A stretch of 50,622 nucleotides of DNA. Origin: Clostridia bacterium. Lineage in GTDB: Bacteria > Bacillota > Clostridia > Lachnospirales > Lachnospiraceae. Below the pieces are notes generated by a model. That model had not been told where the DNA came from, made no database searches, and was given only the letters and a program-made list of their open reading frames with translations. The stretch is taken from positions 1-50,622 of the forward strand of contig SAAH01000014.1 of assembly GCA_009929525.1 (NCBI GenBank), read 5' to 3'. This document shows positions 35,314-44,048 of the stretch, one piece after another (position 1 is the stretch's first letter; each line of letters opens with the position of its first letter). A program made the translations under genes and the position numbers.

Positions 35314-36507
35314 ATGAAGAATGATTTTTTTGCAGAGATACGAAAAGATCTCATGAAAGAGCTGGAAGCCGGAAGAGAATGGAGCGATACCGAGATCCTG
35401 GAACGGATCGATGAACTGGTGTTGAACAGGACAAGACGAAGCGGGCTTTTGGTGCAGGAGAAGGAGATGCTTCGAAAAGAACTTTTTTATTCTGTACGTA
35501 AGCTGGATATCCTGCAGGAACTTTTGGATGATGACCGCGTGACAGAGATCATGGTAAATGGTTACCGTGATATCTTCTATGAAATGGAAGGACATCGCAT
35601 GCGCTGGGAGAAGTCATTTGTATCAAAAGAAAAACTGGAGGATGTAGTGCAGCAGATCGTAGGCAAATGCAACAGGGTCATCAATGAGAATTCGCCTATC
35701 GTGGATGCTAGGCTGGATAATGGTTCCCGTGTCAATGCGGTCATCTATCCGGTAGCGCTAAACGGTCCTATTTTGACCATAAGAAGATTTCCGGATACTC
35801 CCATTACGATGGAATGGCTTCTGGCAAAGGGAAGCATATCCAGGGAGGCGGCTGATTTTCTGAGAAAAATGGTACGGGCCGGCTATTCTATCCTGATAGG
35901 AGGAGGTACTTCTTCAGGAAAAACCACATTTCTAAATGCTCTCTCTAATTATATTCCCACAGAAGAACGAATCATCACAATAGAAGATAATGCAGAACTC
36001 CAGATACAAGGGATAGAGAATCTGGTGCGCCTCGAGGCCAAACCTGCAAATATGGAAGGAAATCGGGAAGTTACCATAAGGGATCTGATAAAAACTGCCC
36101 TGAGAATGGCGCCCAACCGTATCGTTGTAGGGGAGATCAGAGGGGCAGAAGCTATCGATCTTTTGCAGGCGTGGAACACAGGACATAATGGAAGTCTCGG
36201 AACAGCTCATGCCAACAGTACGAGAGATATGGTGAGCCGTGTGGAAACGATGGTCCTTATGGGGATGCAGCTTCCGTTAGAAGCGATACGCCGCCAGATC
36301 GCATCTGGGATCGATCTTATGGTGCATCTGGGCAGGCTAAAGGATCGGTCCCGCCGGGTACTTGAAGTGGCAGAAGTGCTGGGTTATACGGATGGTGAGG
36401 TCCAGATACAGACGTTATTTGAATGGGACGGGAAGGACGAGGTTTTACGTAAGGTGAATGAGCTGGTCCACAGGGAAAAGTTGGAGTGTTTGAAAGAGGA
36501 GGGCTGA
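35314..36507 (+). CDS. tadA: Tad secretion ATPase (TadA/CpaF)
   Basis: 397 residues. Walker A GGGTSSGKTT with K203, Asp box ERIITIEDNAELQIQ, Walker B APNRIVVGEIRGAEA, and the His box GHNGSLGTAHANS, all in order. It is a hexameric cytoplasmic ATPase that drives pilin assembly. Its TGA overlaps the start of tadB (TGATG). Confidence 0.96.
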   Translation: MKNDFFAEIRKDLMKELEAGREWSDTEILERIDELVLNRTRRSGLLVQEKEMLRKELFYSVRKLDILQELLDDDRVTEIMVNGYRDIFYEMEGHRMRWEKSFVSKEKLEDVVQQIVGKCNRVINENSPIVDARLDNGSRVNAVIYPVALNGPILTIRRFPDTPITMEWLLAKGSISREAADFLRKMVRAGYSILIGGGTSSGKTTFLNALSNYIPTEERIITIEDNAELQIQGIENLVRLEAKPANMEGNREVTIRDLIKTALRMAPNRIVVGEIRGAEAIDLLQAWNTGHNGSLGTAHANSTRDMVSRVETMVLMGMQLPLEAIRRQIASGIDLMVHLGRLKDRSRRVLEVAEVLGYTDGEVQIQTLFEWDGKDEVLRKVNELVHREKLECLKEEG

Positions 36508-37340
36508 TGATGTTACTGACGGCATGGGTGAAAGGCCAAGAGGGGAAAGCGAAGGAGAAAATAAAGAGAAAAAACAGAGAAAATAGAAAAGAAGACAGCA
36601 GAACTGATTATGATCAATATCATTTTAATATAAAGGAATGGATCTTTTGCTTTGGACAGATCGGGATATTGTCGGGACTGGTCAATTATCTTTGTTACCG
36701 TACCTGGTGGGCACTTCTTGCGGTGATCCCTTTGGGAATCTGGTATATCCGCTGGAAAAGACAACAAAAGATCGAGAAACGGAGACAGCTTTTGTATTAC
36801 CATTTTCAGGATGTGCTGCATGGACTTTTGACGGCAGTGAGAGCAGGTTATTCGATGGAGCATGCAGTGGCGGAGTGCAGGAAGGAACTGGAGCAGATTT
36901 ATGGAACGGAAGAAGACTTTGTCAGGGAGCTTTTATATATGGAGAATCAGATGAAAGTCGGTGTGCCTTTGGAACAGTTATTTCTTGATCTGGGTCAGAG
37001 GTCCGGTGTGGAAGATATCCGGGACTTTGGGGAAATCTTTTTGATTTCCAGACGATCCGGTGGAAATCTGGGAGAAATCATGGAAAAGATGGCACAGGTT
37101 CTGGGAGACAAGATAAAGGTGAGAAGAGAAATCGATGTATGTGTGGCAGGAAAAAGAACGGAACAGATGGTGATGAGCCTGGTACCCGGTGGGATGATCC
37201 TGTATATGCAGTTCACTTCAGAAGGATTTTTAGATGTGTTGTATAACAACCTGATCGGAGCATTTGTTATGACGGTCTGTCTTGGGATTTATGCTTTTAG
37301 CTTCTGGATGGGGAAAAAGATTGTGAGGATAGCGGTATGA
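36507..37340 (+). CDS. tadB: Tad inner membrane platform protein TadB
   Basis: 277 residues. A polar basic N-terminus, two helices around residues 55-90, a T2SSF domain (LLYYHFQDVLHGLLTAVRAGYSMEHAVAEC...LISRRSGGNLGEIMEKMA) and a C-terminal helix (GAFVMTVCLGIYAFSFWMG). It forms the membrane platform with TadC. GAGGAGGG lies just ahead of ATG 36507. It overlaps tadC by 4 nt. Confidence 0.93.
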   Translation: MMLLTAWVKGQEGKAKEKIKRKNRENRKEDSRTDYDQYHFNIKEWIFCFGQIGILSGLVNYLCYRTWWALLAVIPLGIWYIRWKRQQKIEKRRQLLYYHFQDVLHGLLTAVRAGYSMEHAVAECRKELEQIYGTEEDFVRELLYMENQMKVGVPLEQLFLDLGQRSGVEDIRDFGEIFLISRRSGGNLGEIMEKMAQVLGDKIKVRREIDVCVAGKRTEQMVMSLVPGGMILYMQFTSEGFLDVLYNNLIGAFVMTVCLGIYAFSFWMGKKIVRIAV

Positions 37341-38698
37341 TCTGGATGGTTTTGACTGTTACGCTGGCGGTATCTGCAGCAATCTGCCTGTTGGGAATGA
37401 AAGAGAATGGTCCATGGTATAGGCGGGGAATCCATAGGATCTGGAAAGAGAGCCAAAGGAAAGGCTGGCCGTTACCTGCATGGCTGGAAGAATCCATGGT
37501 ATTGCGGACCTGGCTTCTTATCGTGGCTGGTACTGCAGTGCTGGCGGTATTTCAACTGGCAGGCTATTGCTTATCTAAAGACGATGAAATGACCCGCATC
37601 AAGCGTCCGGCGTATGGTGAGGGAAGTTTACAGGAGGAGTTAGAGATGGAATGGAGAGAGAAAAATGGAACTCTTCGGCAGGAACAGATCCTGGTTGAAG
37701 TAGGGGAGAAAAAGCTGACGGATGAAGAAAAAGATACCATATTTCATGAGGCGAAAGAAAAGATAGGTACTGTAATACTTGGAAATAATGAGTCAGCGGA
37801 CTATGTAGATAAACCTTTGGTCCTTCCAGAGAAACTGGAAGGCCTGCCGGTCCTTATCAACTGGTATTCCAGTGATCCGGAGTGTGTGGACTGGGAAGGA
37901 AATCTTGGTGAAAGCATTCCGGAAGAAGGAAAACTTCTATGTTTGACGGCTTACATAAAACTTGAAGAGGAAGAGGAGATGTATTTTCAATATGTCAGAG
38001 TATTTCCATTGAATCTTGATGCACCGGATATGGTTCAGAGGATGATCAGGGACGAAAATGAAAACTCAGAAAGCGGGTGGCTGACCCTGCCGTCGATTTT
38101 GGAAAATCAGAAAGTGACATGGAAGAAAAATGATCAGAGTACGGGATATGCCGTCATGCTTCTTGTTATGATGTGTCCCTTCCTGCTTCTGGCAAAAGAT
38201 AAGCAGGAAGCAGAAGAAAAGAAAAAGCTGCAAAGGCAGCAGATGATGCAGGATTACCCGGAGATATTAAGCAAGCTGACACTCCTGTTAAGTACAGGAA
38301 TGAATCTTCGAAAAGCCATGGAAAGAATCGGAAATGATTATGAAACCTATAAGAAGAAAAGCGAATGCAGAAAAGCATACGAGGTGATCGTTGATATCTG
38401 TACAGAGATGGATACCGGCGTGTCAGAGAGGGAGGCGTACGAGAGACTGGGCGAACGATGTGGTCTTTTACAGTACAAAACCCTGTCGGCACTTTTGATA
38501 CAGCACTTACAAAAAGGAAGCAAGGGAATGGAACACATGCTGGAAGAAGAGACCCGGAAGGCTCAAAAAACAAGACAGCAGCAGGCCAGAATCCTGGGCG
38601 AACAGGCTTCTACAAAATTATTAGTGCCGATGATACTGATGCTGCTGGTAGTATTTGTTATTCTCATGGTTCCGGCCTGGCTTACATTTACCTTGTAG
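37337..38698 (+). CDS. tadC: Tad platform protein TadC with inserted Ig-like domain
   Basis: 453 residues, about 150 longer than usual TadC. Helices at about 1-20 and 53-78 flank the start; the T2SSF domain lies at about 295-420 (YPEILSKLTLLLSTGMNLRKAMERI) and the last helix at 432-453. Between helix 2 and the next helix (about 275-292) is an extra region. Its part at about 130-235 reads like an atrophied bacterial Ig-like domain: DKPLVLPEKLEGLPVLINWYSSDP and then LLCLTAYI and YFQYVRVFPL. By topology this region should face outside the membrane. Confidence 0.9.
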   Translation: MIWMVLTVTLAVSAAICLLGMKENGPWYRRGIHRIWKESQRKGWPLPAWLEESMVLRTWLLIVAGTAVLAVFQLAGYCLSKDDEMTRIKRPAYGEGSLQEELEMEWREKNGTLRQEQILVEVGEKKLTDEEKDTIFHEAKEKIGTVILGNNESADYVDKPLVLPEKLEGLPVLINWYSSDPECVDWEGNLGESIPEEGKLLCLTAYIKLEEEEEMYFQYVRVFPLNLDAPDMVQRMIRDENENSESGWLTLPSILENQKVTWKKNDQSTGYAVMLLVMMCPFLLLAKDKQEAEEKKKLQRQQMMQDYPEILSKLTLLLSTGMNLRKAMERIGNDYETYKKKSECRKAYEVIVDICTEMDTGVSEREAYERLGERCGLLQYKTLSALLIQHLQKGSKGMEHMLEEETRKAQKTRQQQARILGEQASTKLLVPMILMLLVVFVILMVPAWLTFTL

Positions 38699-38734
38699 TA
38701 AGCCAGGCGGGGCGGCAGAAAGGAGGTGAGGATT

Positions 38735-38902
38735 ATGAAATTGTGGAGACGATTTTGGACGGAGGAAGATGCACTGGGAACAGTGGAATTGATACTGATC
38801 ATCGTGGTGCTCATAGGACTTGTCATGATATTCAAAAAGCAATTGGTGAGTCTGGTGAATAATATCCTTTCGAAAATCACAAGTCAAAGCAACAGTATCT
38901 AG
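38735..38902 (+). CDS. flp: Flp1-family type IVb prepilin
   Basis: 55 residues, the major pilin candidate. Basic head MKLWRRFWTEEDALG, then Gly15 and Glu18 (GTVELILIIVVLIGLVMIF), then a short polar tail. The G-x-x-E arrangement ahead of a 16-residue hydrophobic helix is the prepilin peptidase site of Flp1 pilins. AAAGGAGGTGAG lies upstream of ATG 38735. It follows tadC by 36 bp, as expected in Tad clusters. Two prepilin peptidases are encoded nearby. Confidence 0.88.
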   Translation: MKLWRRFWTEEDALGTVELILIIVVLIGLVMIFKKQLVSLVNNILSKITSQSNSI

Positions 38903-38994
38903 TTTAGGTCACATCTAAAGGTATCTATGCAATACCTTCGCAATTACATCTAAGAAAAATCAAAATAACAAAGAAAGGAAAAGGAGGGTATCCC

Positions 38995-40479
38995 TTGAAG
39001 AAAAAAGGCAGTGTAACATTGTTTTTCAGTCTGTTGATGGCAGTATTGCTTGTTCTTGTCCAGGTTGTATTTCGTTCTGTTCAGATAGCGGGCGGAAGAG
39101 TCCAGGCAGAAGCGGGAGTTGAGGAAGGCTTATATTCCGTGTTCGCAGGTTATGACCGCGAACTGTTTGAAAAGTACCATGTATTCTTGCTGGACGGTGG
39201 ATATGGAACAGGGCAATTGCAGCCGGGCATTATGCATCAGAAGATAGAGGATAGCTTAGCGAGAAGTTGCGCTCCCGGAAAAAACATTATGGGTGTTCGT
39301 GGGGAAAATCTATGGAAAATTTCGAAATATACAGGAGCAATCACAGGCTATACTCTGGCAACTGATCAACAGGGCCGTGCTTTCAAACTTCAGGCGATTG
39401 ATTACATGAAAGACACCGCAGGTATTCAAGGGATACAGCTTCTTTTGGGTAAGATGGAAGAAGAAAAACAGATTGTTGCAGATCAGGAAAAAGAAGGTAC
39501 GCTCGAACAGGCAAAGGAGGCGCAAAGTTCATATGAGCAGGCAAAGAAACAGACGCAGGAACAGGCACAGGAACAGGCACAGGAAATGGTACCGGACGCA
39601 GTACCGCAACCCGTACAAGGCGATTTTGTAAATCCATTGGACGTGATCGCACCGATGCAGAAGATGGGTATCTTATCCCTTGTTTTACCCCAGGGAGCCG
39701 ATGTATCCCAGGGAAGTATCGATGGAGACCGCCGATATGAAAAAAGAAATTGTGAATCAGGAATGGGGACACTCTTCTATGGAGATGATCCAAATACTGT
39801 GATGGGGAATCTTATCTTTCAAGAATATATGATGCAGCATTTGAACTCGTATACAGATTCATCAGAGACGGGAAATGGGCTGGATTACCAACTGGAATAT
39901 GTGGCAGCAGGAAAAAGTTCTGATCTTGAGAATCTCAAATCAGTTGTGAAGAGACTGCTTCTTATGAGAGAGGCCGCCAATATGGCATACCTGATCCAAA
40001 GTGCAGCCTGCCAATCACAGATCCATGAGATATCACTTATTATCTGTGCATCTATAGGACTTCCGGCACTGGAAGGAGTTGTCAGCCTTGTACTTGGGGC
40101 GGCATGGGCATTTGGAGAAAGCATTCTTGATGTGAGACAGCTTTTGAGCGGAGGGAATATTCCTTTGATAAAGAGTCAAAAAAGCTGGGTGCTCTCCCTG
40201 GAAAATCTAAGCAAATTACCGCAGATACTTCAGAACAGGCCAGAGAAAGAAAGTGAAGGGCTGGATTATGAGGAATATCTTAGGATCATGATTTCCCTGG
40301 GAAAGGCGGATACACAGGTCTTTCGGACGATGGATGTCGCAGAACAGACTATGAGACAGATAGAAGGAAAGGAAGAGTTTCGAATGGATCTGGCGGTTTC
40401 CTATCTTCAAGTGAAGATGGATGTAACCTGCAGCCAGCGTCAATTTTCGATTCAAAGAGATTACGGATATGAAATGTAA
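38995..40479 (+). CDS. DUF5702 protein, Tad-associated surface protein
   Basis: 494 residues. N-terminal membrane helix directly after KKKGSVTLFFSLLMAVLLVLVQVVF, of TadG/TadE type, then a large outward domain with EAGVEEGLYSVFAGYDRELFEKYHVFLLDGGYG as in DUF5702. A Gln/Glu/Ala-rich low-complexity stretch lies at about 170-205 (repeated EQAQ). A second hydrophobic region is at about 340-385. Start is TTG 38995 after GGAGGG. It is likely a minor pilus or assembly component; function unproven. Confidence 0.85.
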   Translation: MKKKGSVTLFFSLLMAVLLVLVQVVFRSVQIAGGRVQAEAGVEEGLYSVFAGYDRELFEKYHVFLLDGGYGTGQLQPGIMHQKIEDSLARSCAPGKNIMGVRGENLWKISKYTGAITGYTLATDQQGRAFKLQAIDYMKDTAGIQGIQLLLGKMEEEKQIVADQEKEGTLEQAKEAQSSYEQAKKQTQEQAQEQAQEMVPDAVPQPVQGDFVNPLDVIAPMQKMGILSLVLPQGADVSQGSIDGDRRYEKRNCESGMGTLFYGDDPNTVMGNLIFQEYMMQHLNSYTDSSETGNGLDYQLEYVAAGKSSDLENLKSVVKRLLLMREAANMAYLIQSAACQSQIHEISLIICASIGLPALEGVVSLVLGAAWAFGESILDVRQLLSGGNIPLIKSQKSWVLSLENLSKLPQILQNRPEKESEGLDYEEYLRIMISLGKADTQVFRTMDVAEQTMRQIEGKEEFRMDLAVSYLQVKMDVTCSQRQFSIQRDYGYEM

Positions 40480-41413
40480 AAGAAAAAGCAAACCAGCATA
40501 TTACTTCCAAAATCCAGAGAAATGTCCTCCGGAGGATAGACAAAAATATAATAGATCTCTTCAGGCAGAGAAAATGGATCGAATCCCCTTGGGTCCATTT
40601 GCTACCGGAATCCGAAGGGCATTTCTCTGGATTTTGAGGCAGTTAGGGGCGAGGAGGAAGGCATCTATGACTGTGGAGGCGGCAGCAGTGATTCCCATTT
40701 TTTTACTTACTGTGAGTACACTCCTTGGAGTTTTGGATATCTACCGGGTGCAGTCTGCAGTGAAGACCTCTCTGCACGAAAGTGCATTGGAATTGGGGAT
40801 GTATGCGTATGCGGCTGAATCGGGAGATTCTTCCCCGGCGGGGATCGTGTCCTCGGCGGTGTGTGCAGCCTATGCGAAGAGACATTTGCCGGAGTTTGGG
40901 GATCATGTAAAGATTTCTATGGCAGGATCTTCTTATAAAGACCATCAGGTGAAACTGACAGCCCATATCAGTTACAAAATACCATTATCCATTTTGCCGC
41001 TTCCGGCGATACGAATGGTGAATGAAAGCTGTGTCAACAGCTGGACAGGACAAAATATATCGGACAGGGAGATAGCATCTGCCGGCGGAGCGGAAGAAAT
41101 GGTTTATGTGACAGAATATGAAAGTGTCTATCACACATCTTCCGAATGTACTCATTTGGATCTGACGATCCATCTGGGAAGCAGAAACGAGGTGGAAGGA
41201 TTGAGGAATGAATATGGTCAAAAGTACAAAATCTGTGAAAAATGTGGTTCTTCTAACGCAGCAGGCGGCATCGTCTATTACACACAAAAGGGAGATCGTT
41301 ATCATACATCGGAAAGCTGCAGTGGATTGAAAAGGACTGTACGGCTGGTGAAAAAATCAGAGATCCAGGCCTCCTGCCAGTGTGAGCGGTGCAAGGCAAA
41401 GGGGGCAGCATGA
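40469..41413 (+). CDS. TadE-like protein with C-terminal cysteine-rich modules
   Basis: 314 residues. A basic N-terminal 60 residues leads to ARRKASMTVEAAAVIPIFLLTV, the TadE-type pseudopilin helix with its conserved Glu. The C-terminal 100 residues contain two similar modules: YHTSSECTHLDL followed by CEKC, and YHTSESCSGLKR followed by CQCERC. These could bind zinc. TadE-like proteins help Flp assembly; the Cys modules are unusual. It overlaps the DUF5702 gene by 11 nt and the next gene by 4 nt. Start is uncertain because the upstream site is weak. Confidence 0.82.
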   Translation: MKCKRKSKPAYYFQNPEKCPPEDRQKYNRSLQAEKMDRIPLGPFATGIRRAFLWILRQLGARRKASMTVEAAAVIPIFLLTVSTLLGVLDIYRVQSAVKTSLHESALELGMYAYAAESGDSSPAGIVSSAVCAAYAKRHLPEFGDHVKISMAGSSYKDHQVKLTAHISYKIPLSILPLPAIRMVNESCVNSWTGQNISDREIASAGGAEEMVYVTEYESVYHTSSECTHLDLTIHLGSRNEVEGLRNEYGQKYKICEKCGSSNAAGGIVYYTQKGDRYHTSESCSGLKRTVRLVKKSEIQASCQCERCKAKGAA

Positions 41414-41808
41414 GGTGGCTGGTGTTTCTCTACCTGTTGATCAATACGTGGACAGATATCAGACGGAGAGAAATCCATCTAATATATACGTTTGTATTTG
41501 CGGTTATTCTTCTGGGATATTACTTATGGATAGGCAGGATGCCGGACTGGATGGGAATGTGTCCCGGCATATGTTTATGGGCACTAGCATGCTGGAAAAA
41601 AGACAGAATAGGACATGGGGACGGGGCTGTAGTATCAGTGATGGGATTGGCATTGGGAAATGCTGAGATATGGGAAGTTGTCACAGGGGGCTTTCTTCTG
41701 GCCGGAGCGGCAGGTATATTGCTTATGATCCTGGGAAAAGGAAAAGAGTATGAGCTGCCCTTTGTTCCATTTCTTATGATATCTTTTTTGCTGGGGAAAG
41801 CAGGATGA
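41410..41808 (+). CDS. Second A24 prepilin peptidase-like protein
   Basis: 132 residues with four to five membrane helices. Aspartates lie in NTWTDIRRREI and in the G-H-G-D motif (RIGHGDGAVVSVMG), so the catalytic pair is intact. It is shorter than the first copy at 33658. ATG 41410 overlaps the previous stop (ATGA) and has AAGGGGGC upstream. Two peptidases may split the work between Flp and TadE-like substrates. Confidence 0.85.
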   Translation: MRWLVFLYLLINTWTDIRRREIHLIYTFVFAVILLGYYLWIGRMPDWMGMCPGICLWALACWKKDRIGHGDGAVVSVMGLALGNAEIWEVVTGGFLLAGAAGILLMILGKGKEYELPFVPFLMISFLLGKAG

Positions 41809-41818
41809 GGGTAAGAAA

Positions 41819-42355
41819 ATGCATAAAATAAAAAGACGTAAATATGAAATGTTTAAAAAGAGATCATATGAAAAAAGTCATGAGGGAAAGGATTATATAA
41901 AAAAGAATGATACAAAAAATAATTGTGCAGGAAAAGAATATAGAGTAAGGGGAATGCTTACGGTTGAAGCATCACTGCTGATCCCATTGGCAGTGATCGT
42001 TTTTGGAATTATGCTGTCTTTGAGTTTTCATGTATATCAGCGGTGCTGGTACACACAGGCGGCCTGCGAAACGGTGCTTTATGCCAGCATCAGCGGGGTA
42101 AAAAAGGGGACAGATGGAAGTGCACAGGCAAAGGAAAAATGGAATACGATATCAGGGGAATTCTATCTGGTGCCGCAGAAACTTACGGGAGTGGCAGGCG
42201 GAAACAAAGATCATGCAGAATTGAATATAACGGGAGCAACACCAATATGGGGTCGTGAAGGAATAAAATTTTCAATACAAAAAGAGCATAAGATCATAAA
42301 GCCGGTGGTGTTCATACGCAGGGCAGCGGCACTTAAAGAAATAAAGAGCCCGTGA
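41819..42355 (+). CDS. TadE/TadF-like pseudopilin
   Basis: 178 residues. A long basic N-terminus (1-42) leads to VRGMLTVEASLLIPLAVIVFGIML, the G-x-x-x-x-E pseudopilin signature and helix. The outer part has one Cys pair (RCWYTQAACE). GAGGGTAAG precedes ATG 41819. It is likely a minor pilin of the Tad system. Confidence 0.83.
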   Translation: MHKIKRRKYEMFKKRSYEKSHEGKDYIKKNDTKNNCAGKEYRVRGMLTVEASLLIPLAVIVFGIMLSLSFHVYQRCWYTQAACETVLYASISGVKKGTDGSAQAKEKWNTISGEFYLVPQKLTGVAGGNKDHAELNITGATPIWGREGIKFSIQKEHKIIKPVVFIRRAAALKEIKSP

Positions 42356-42420
42356 GGAATCTGTTAAAGAAAGATCTGTTAAAGAAAGATCTGGTAGAGA
42401 AAGGTCTGCGGCAGAAGTAG
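42352..42420 (+). other. 15-bp tandem repeats forming a possible 22-codon micro-ORF
   Basis: The unit TCTGTTAAAGAAAGA occurs at 42360-42374 and 42375-42389, with degenerate copies at 42390-42404 and after. In one frame it reads from GTG 42352 (overlapping the previous TGA) as repeated L-L-K-K-D units to TAG 42418. No ribosome binding site is evident. It may be a spacer repeat or a tiny coupling ORF. Confidence 0.35.
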
Positions 42421-42437
42421 GAGAGGAAGTGAAAGAG

Positions 42438-43898
42438 ATGGAAGCAGAATATCGACGGGATCTGCAGCACAGCTACCTGGTACTGCACCCTGATAAAAGC
42501 GTGGAGAAGAACAGCTATCCTTTGAGGATGATCACTGAAAATAATATAAAGGGATTGCTGCCCTGTTCCAGCAGGCAGATAGATGATGAAGTCCTGTATT
42601 ACTATGATATTACTTCCAAGATATCTTTGGCTCAAAGATGCCAAAACAAGAAGTTGGGCGGGCAGGAACTTCTGGTGATCATATGTGGATTGATACAGGC
42701 ACTTATGAATATGGAGGAGTACCTGCTGGCAGATGAGGCGTTGAACCTTGAAGCGCAATACATATATTTGGATGTACAAATGAAGGAAATCACATTTTGT
42801 TTTGTTCCGGGAGCAGCATGGAATATAGAAAAAGAATTTCGAGAATTAATGGAGTACCTGCTGCCATATATTGATCATCAAGATCAGGATGGGGTGATGA
42901 TAGGGTATGGCGTATATCGATATGCTTTGGAACAGATATTTTCTGTGGAAGGATTAAGGTATGAACTGGAAAAATATCAACGGAAACAGGAGAAAACGAT
43001 AACTGCACATAATGAAACAGAGAACAGAACCAATACAAACATAGAAGGATATCAGGAAAAAAATATAGATAAGGCCAGAGATGTGAATGGGATTAAAGAT
43101 AGGGATAAACTTATGAATAACTGCCCGGATGAGAATATTAGAAAGCAAAAGCAGCACGAAGCAGCGTTGGATGCTTTCTTTGATGGCGAGGATGAAGAGG
43201 AAATGAAAAATAATACGCATCCGGCAGTTGTGACTCTGGGAACCATGGGTATATTAATATATATTCTATCGGGCTGGTATCTCTGGAAAAATTATCCGGA
43301 TAATCTGTGGCTATGGGGAGGTGTTGGTATTCTTACAGGCGTAGGATGTGTCCTGGTGTATCGTATTCTATCTAGAACTCAGCCGCAAAGATTCAAACAA
43401 GCTGAGAAATCCCAGAAAAGCATTTCTCCAGTGAAAAATGAACGGTTTCGTGAAGTGGAAGAACATAGTCGGGAATGGAATTATATGGATAATAATATAG
43501 AACATGACGATGAACAGGCGGAGGAGGAGATATTATCAACGGAAGAACCCGAGGCGGAATGTTACACTCAGATCCTTCGGCCAATGAAAAATAGTGCCAC
43601 CTATATATTAGAAGAAAAATATCCAGTTTCAGGCAGACAGGTCATCCTCACGGGACAGGAAGTTACATTTTTAGGTCAGCTTCCGCAGGCGGTCGATCTT
43701 GTGTTACCTTCGCAGACAATAAGCCGAATGCATGCCAGAATCAGATTGGAGGAAGGAAAATATTATATCAGTGACATGAACTCGCGGAATGGAACATGGG
43801 TGAATGGAGAAGAACTTCAAGGCAATCAAGAGATTGAACTTGAGGTGGATGATGAGGTACGTTTTGCAGATTTGGTGTATCGATTCAGAAAAATGTGA
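42438..43898 (+). CDS. DUF6382 and FHA domain protein
   Basis: 486 residues. The N-terminal domain (about 1-175) matches DUF6382 (YRRDLQHSYLVL, then NNIKGLLPCSSRQIDD and the later YLDVQMKEITFCFVPG). A polar linker is followed by two membrane helices (about 265-310) and a C-terminal FHA domain (about 395-486) with SRMHARIRLEEGKYYISDMNSRNGTWVNGEEL. FHA domains bind phosphothreonine, so the protein may link the pilus machine to Ser/Thr kinase signalling. ATG 42438 is preferred; a GTG at 42429 is close to GAGGAAG. Confidence 0.88.
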   Translation: MEAEYRRDLQHSYLVLHPDKSVEKNSYPLRMITENNIKGLLPCSSRQIDDEVLYYYDITSKISLAQRCQNKKLGGQELLVIICGLIQALMNMEEYLLADEALNLEAQYIYLDVQMKEITFCFVPGAAWNIEKEFRELMEYLLPYIDHQDQDGVMIGYGVYRYALEQIFSVEGLRYELEKYQRKQEKTITAHNETENRTNTNIEGYQEKNIDKARDVNGIKDRDKLMNNCPDENIRKQKQHEAALDAFFDGEDEEEMKNNTHPAVVTLGTMGILIYILSGWYLWKNYPDNLWLWGGVGILTGVGCVLVYRILSRTQPQRFKQAEKSQKSISPVKNERFREVEEHSREWNYMDNNIEHDDEQAEEEILSTEEPEAECYTQILRPMKNSATYILEEKYPVSGRQVILTGQEVTFLGQLPQAVDLVLPSQTISRMHARIRLEEGKYYISDMNSRNGTWVNGEELQGNQEIELEVDDEVRFADLVYRFRKM

Positions 43899-43960
43899 CA
43901 GTAGTTAATGAAAGATAACGTTGAATTGATTACAAATAAAGTGTAATTGCAGAGAAACGA

Positions 43961-43989
43961 TTGTGTTTGTAATGTAAGTGTGCTATAAA
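43961..43989 (+). promoter_or_regulatory. Promoter of the sensor kinase operon
   Basis: TTGTGT (43961-43966), 17-nt spacer, TATAAA (43984-43989), about 60 bp before the kinase start. Confidence 0.5.
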
Positions 43990-44048
43990 TAAAATTAAAT
44001 ACGCTGTACTCAAAAGACACAGAGCAGCGAAGAATAGGAGCACACAAT

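Noticed and set aside
41617-41628. GGGGACGGGGCT identical to the arm of the palindromic element
   Set aside because: It encodes the G-H-G-D-G motif of a prepilin peptidase; no other part of the element is present, so the match is by chance.
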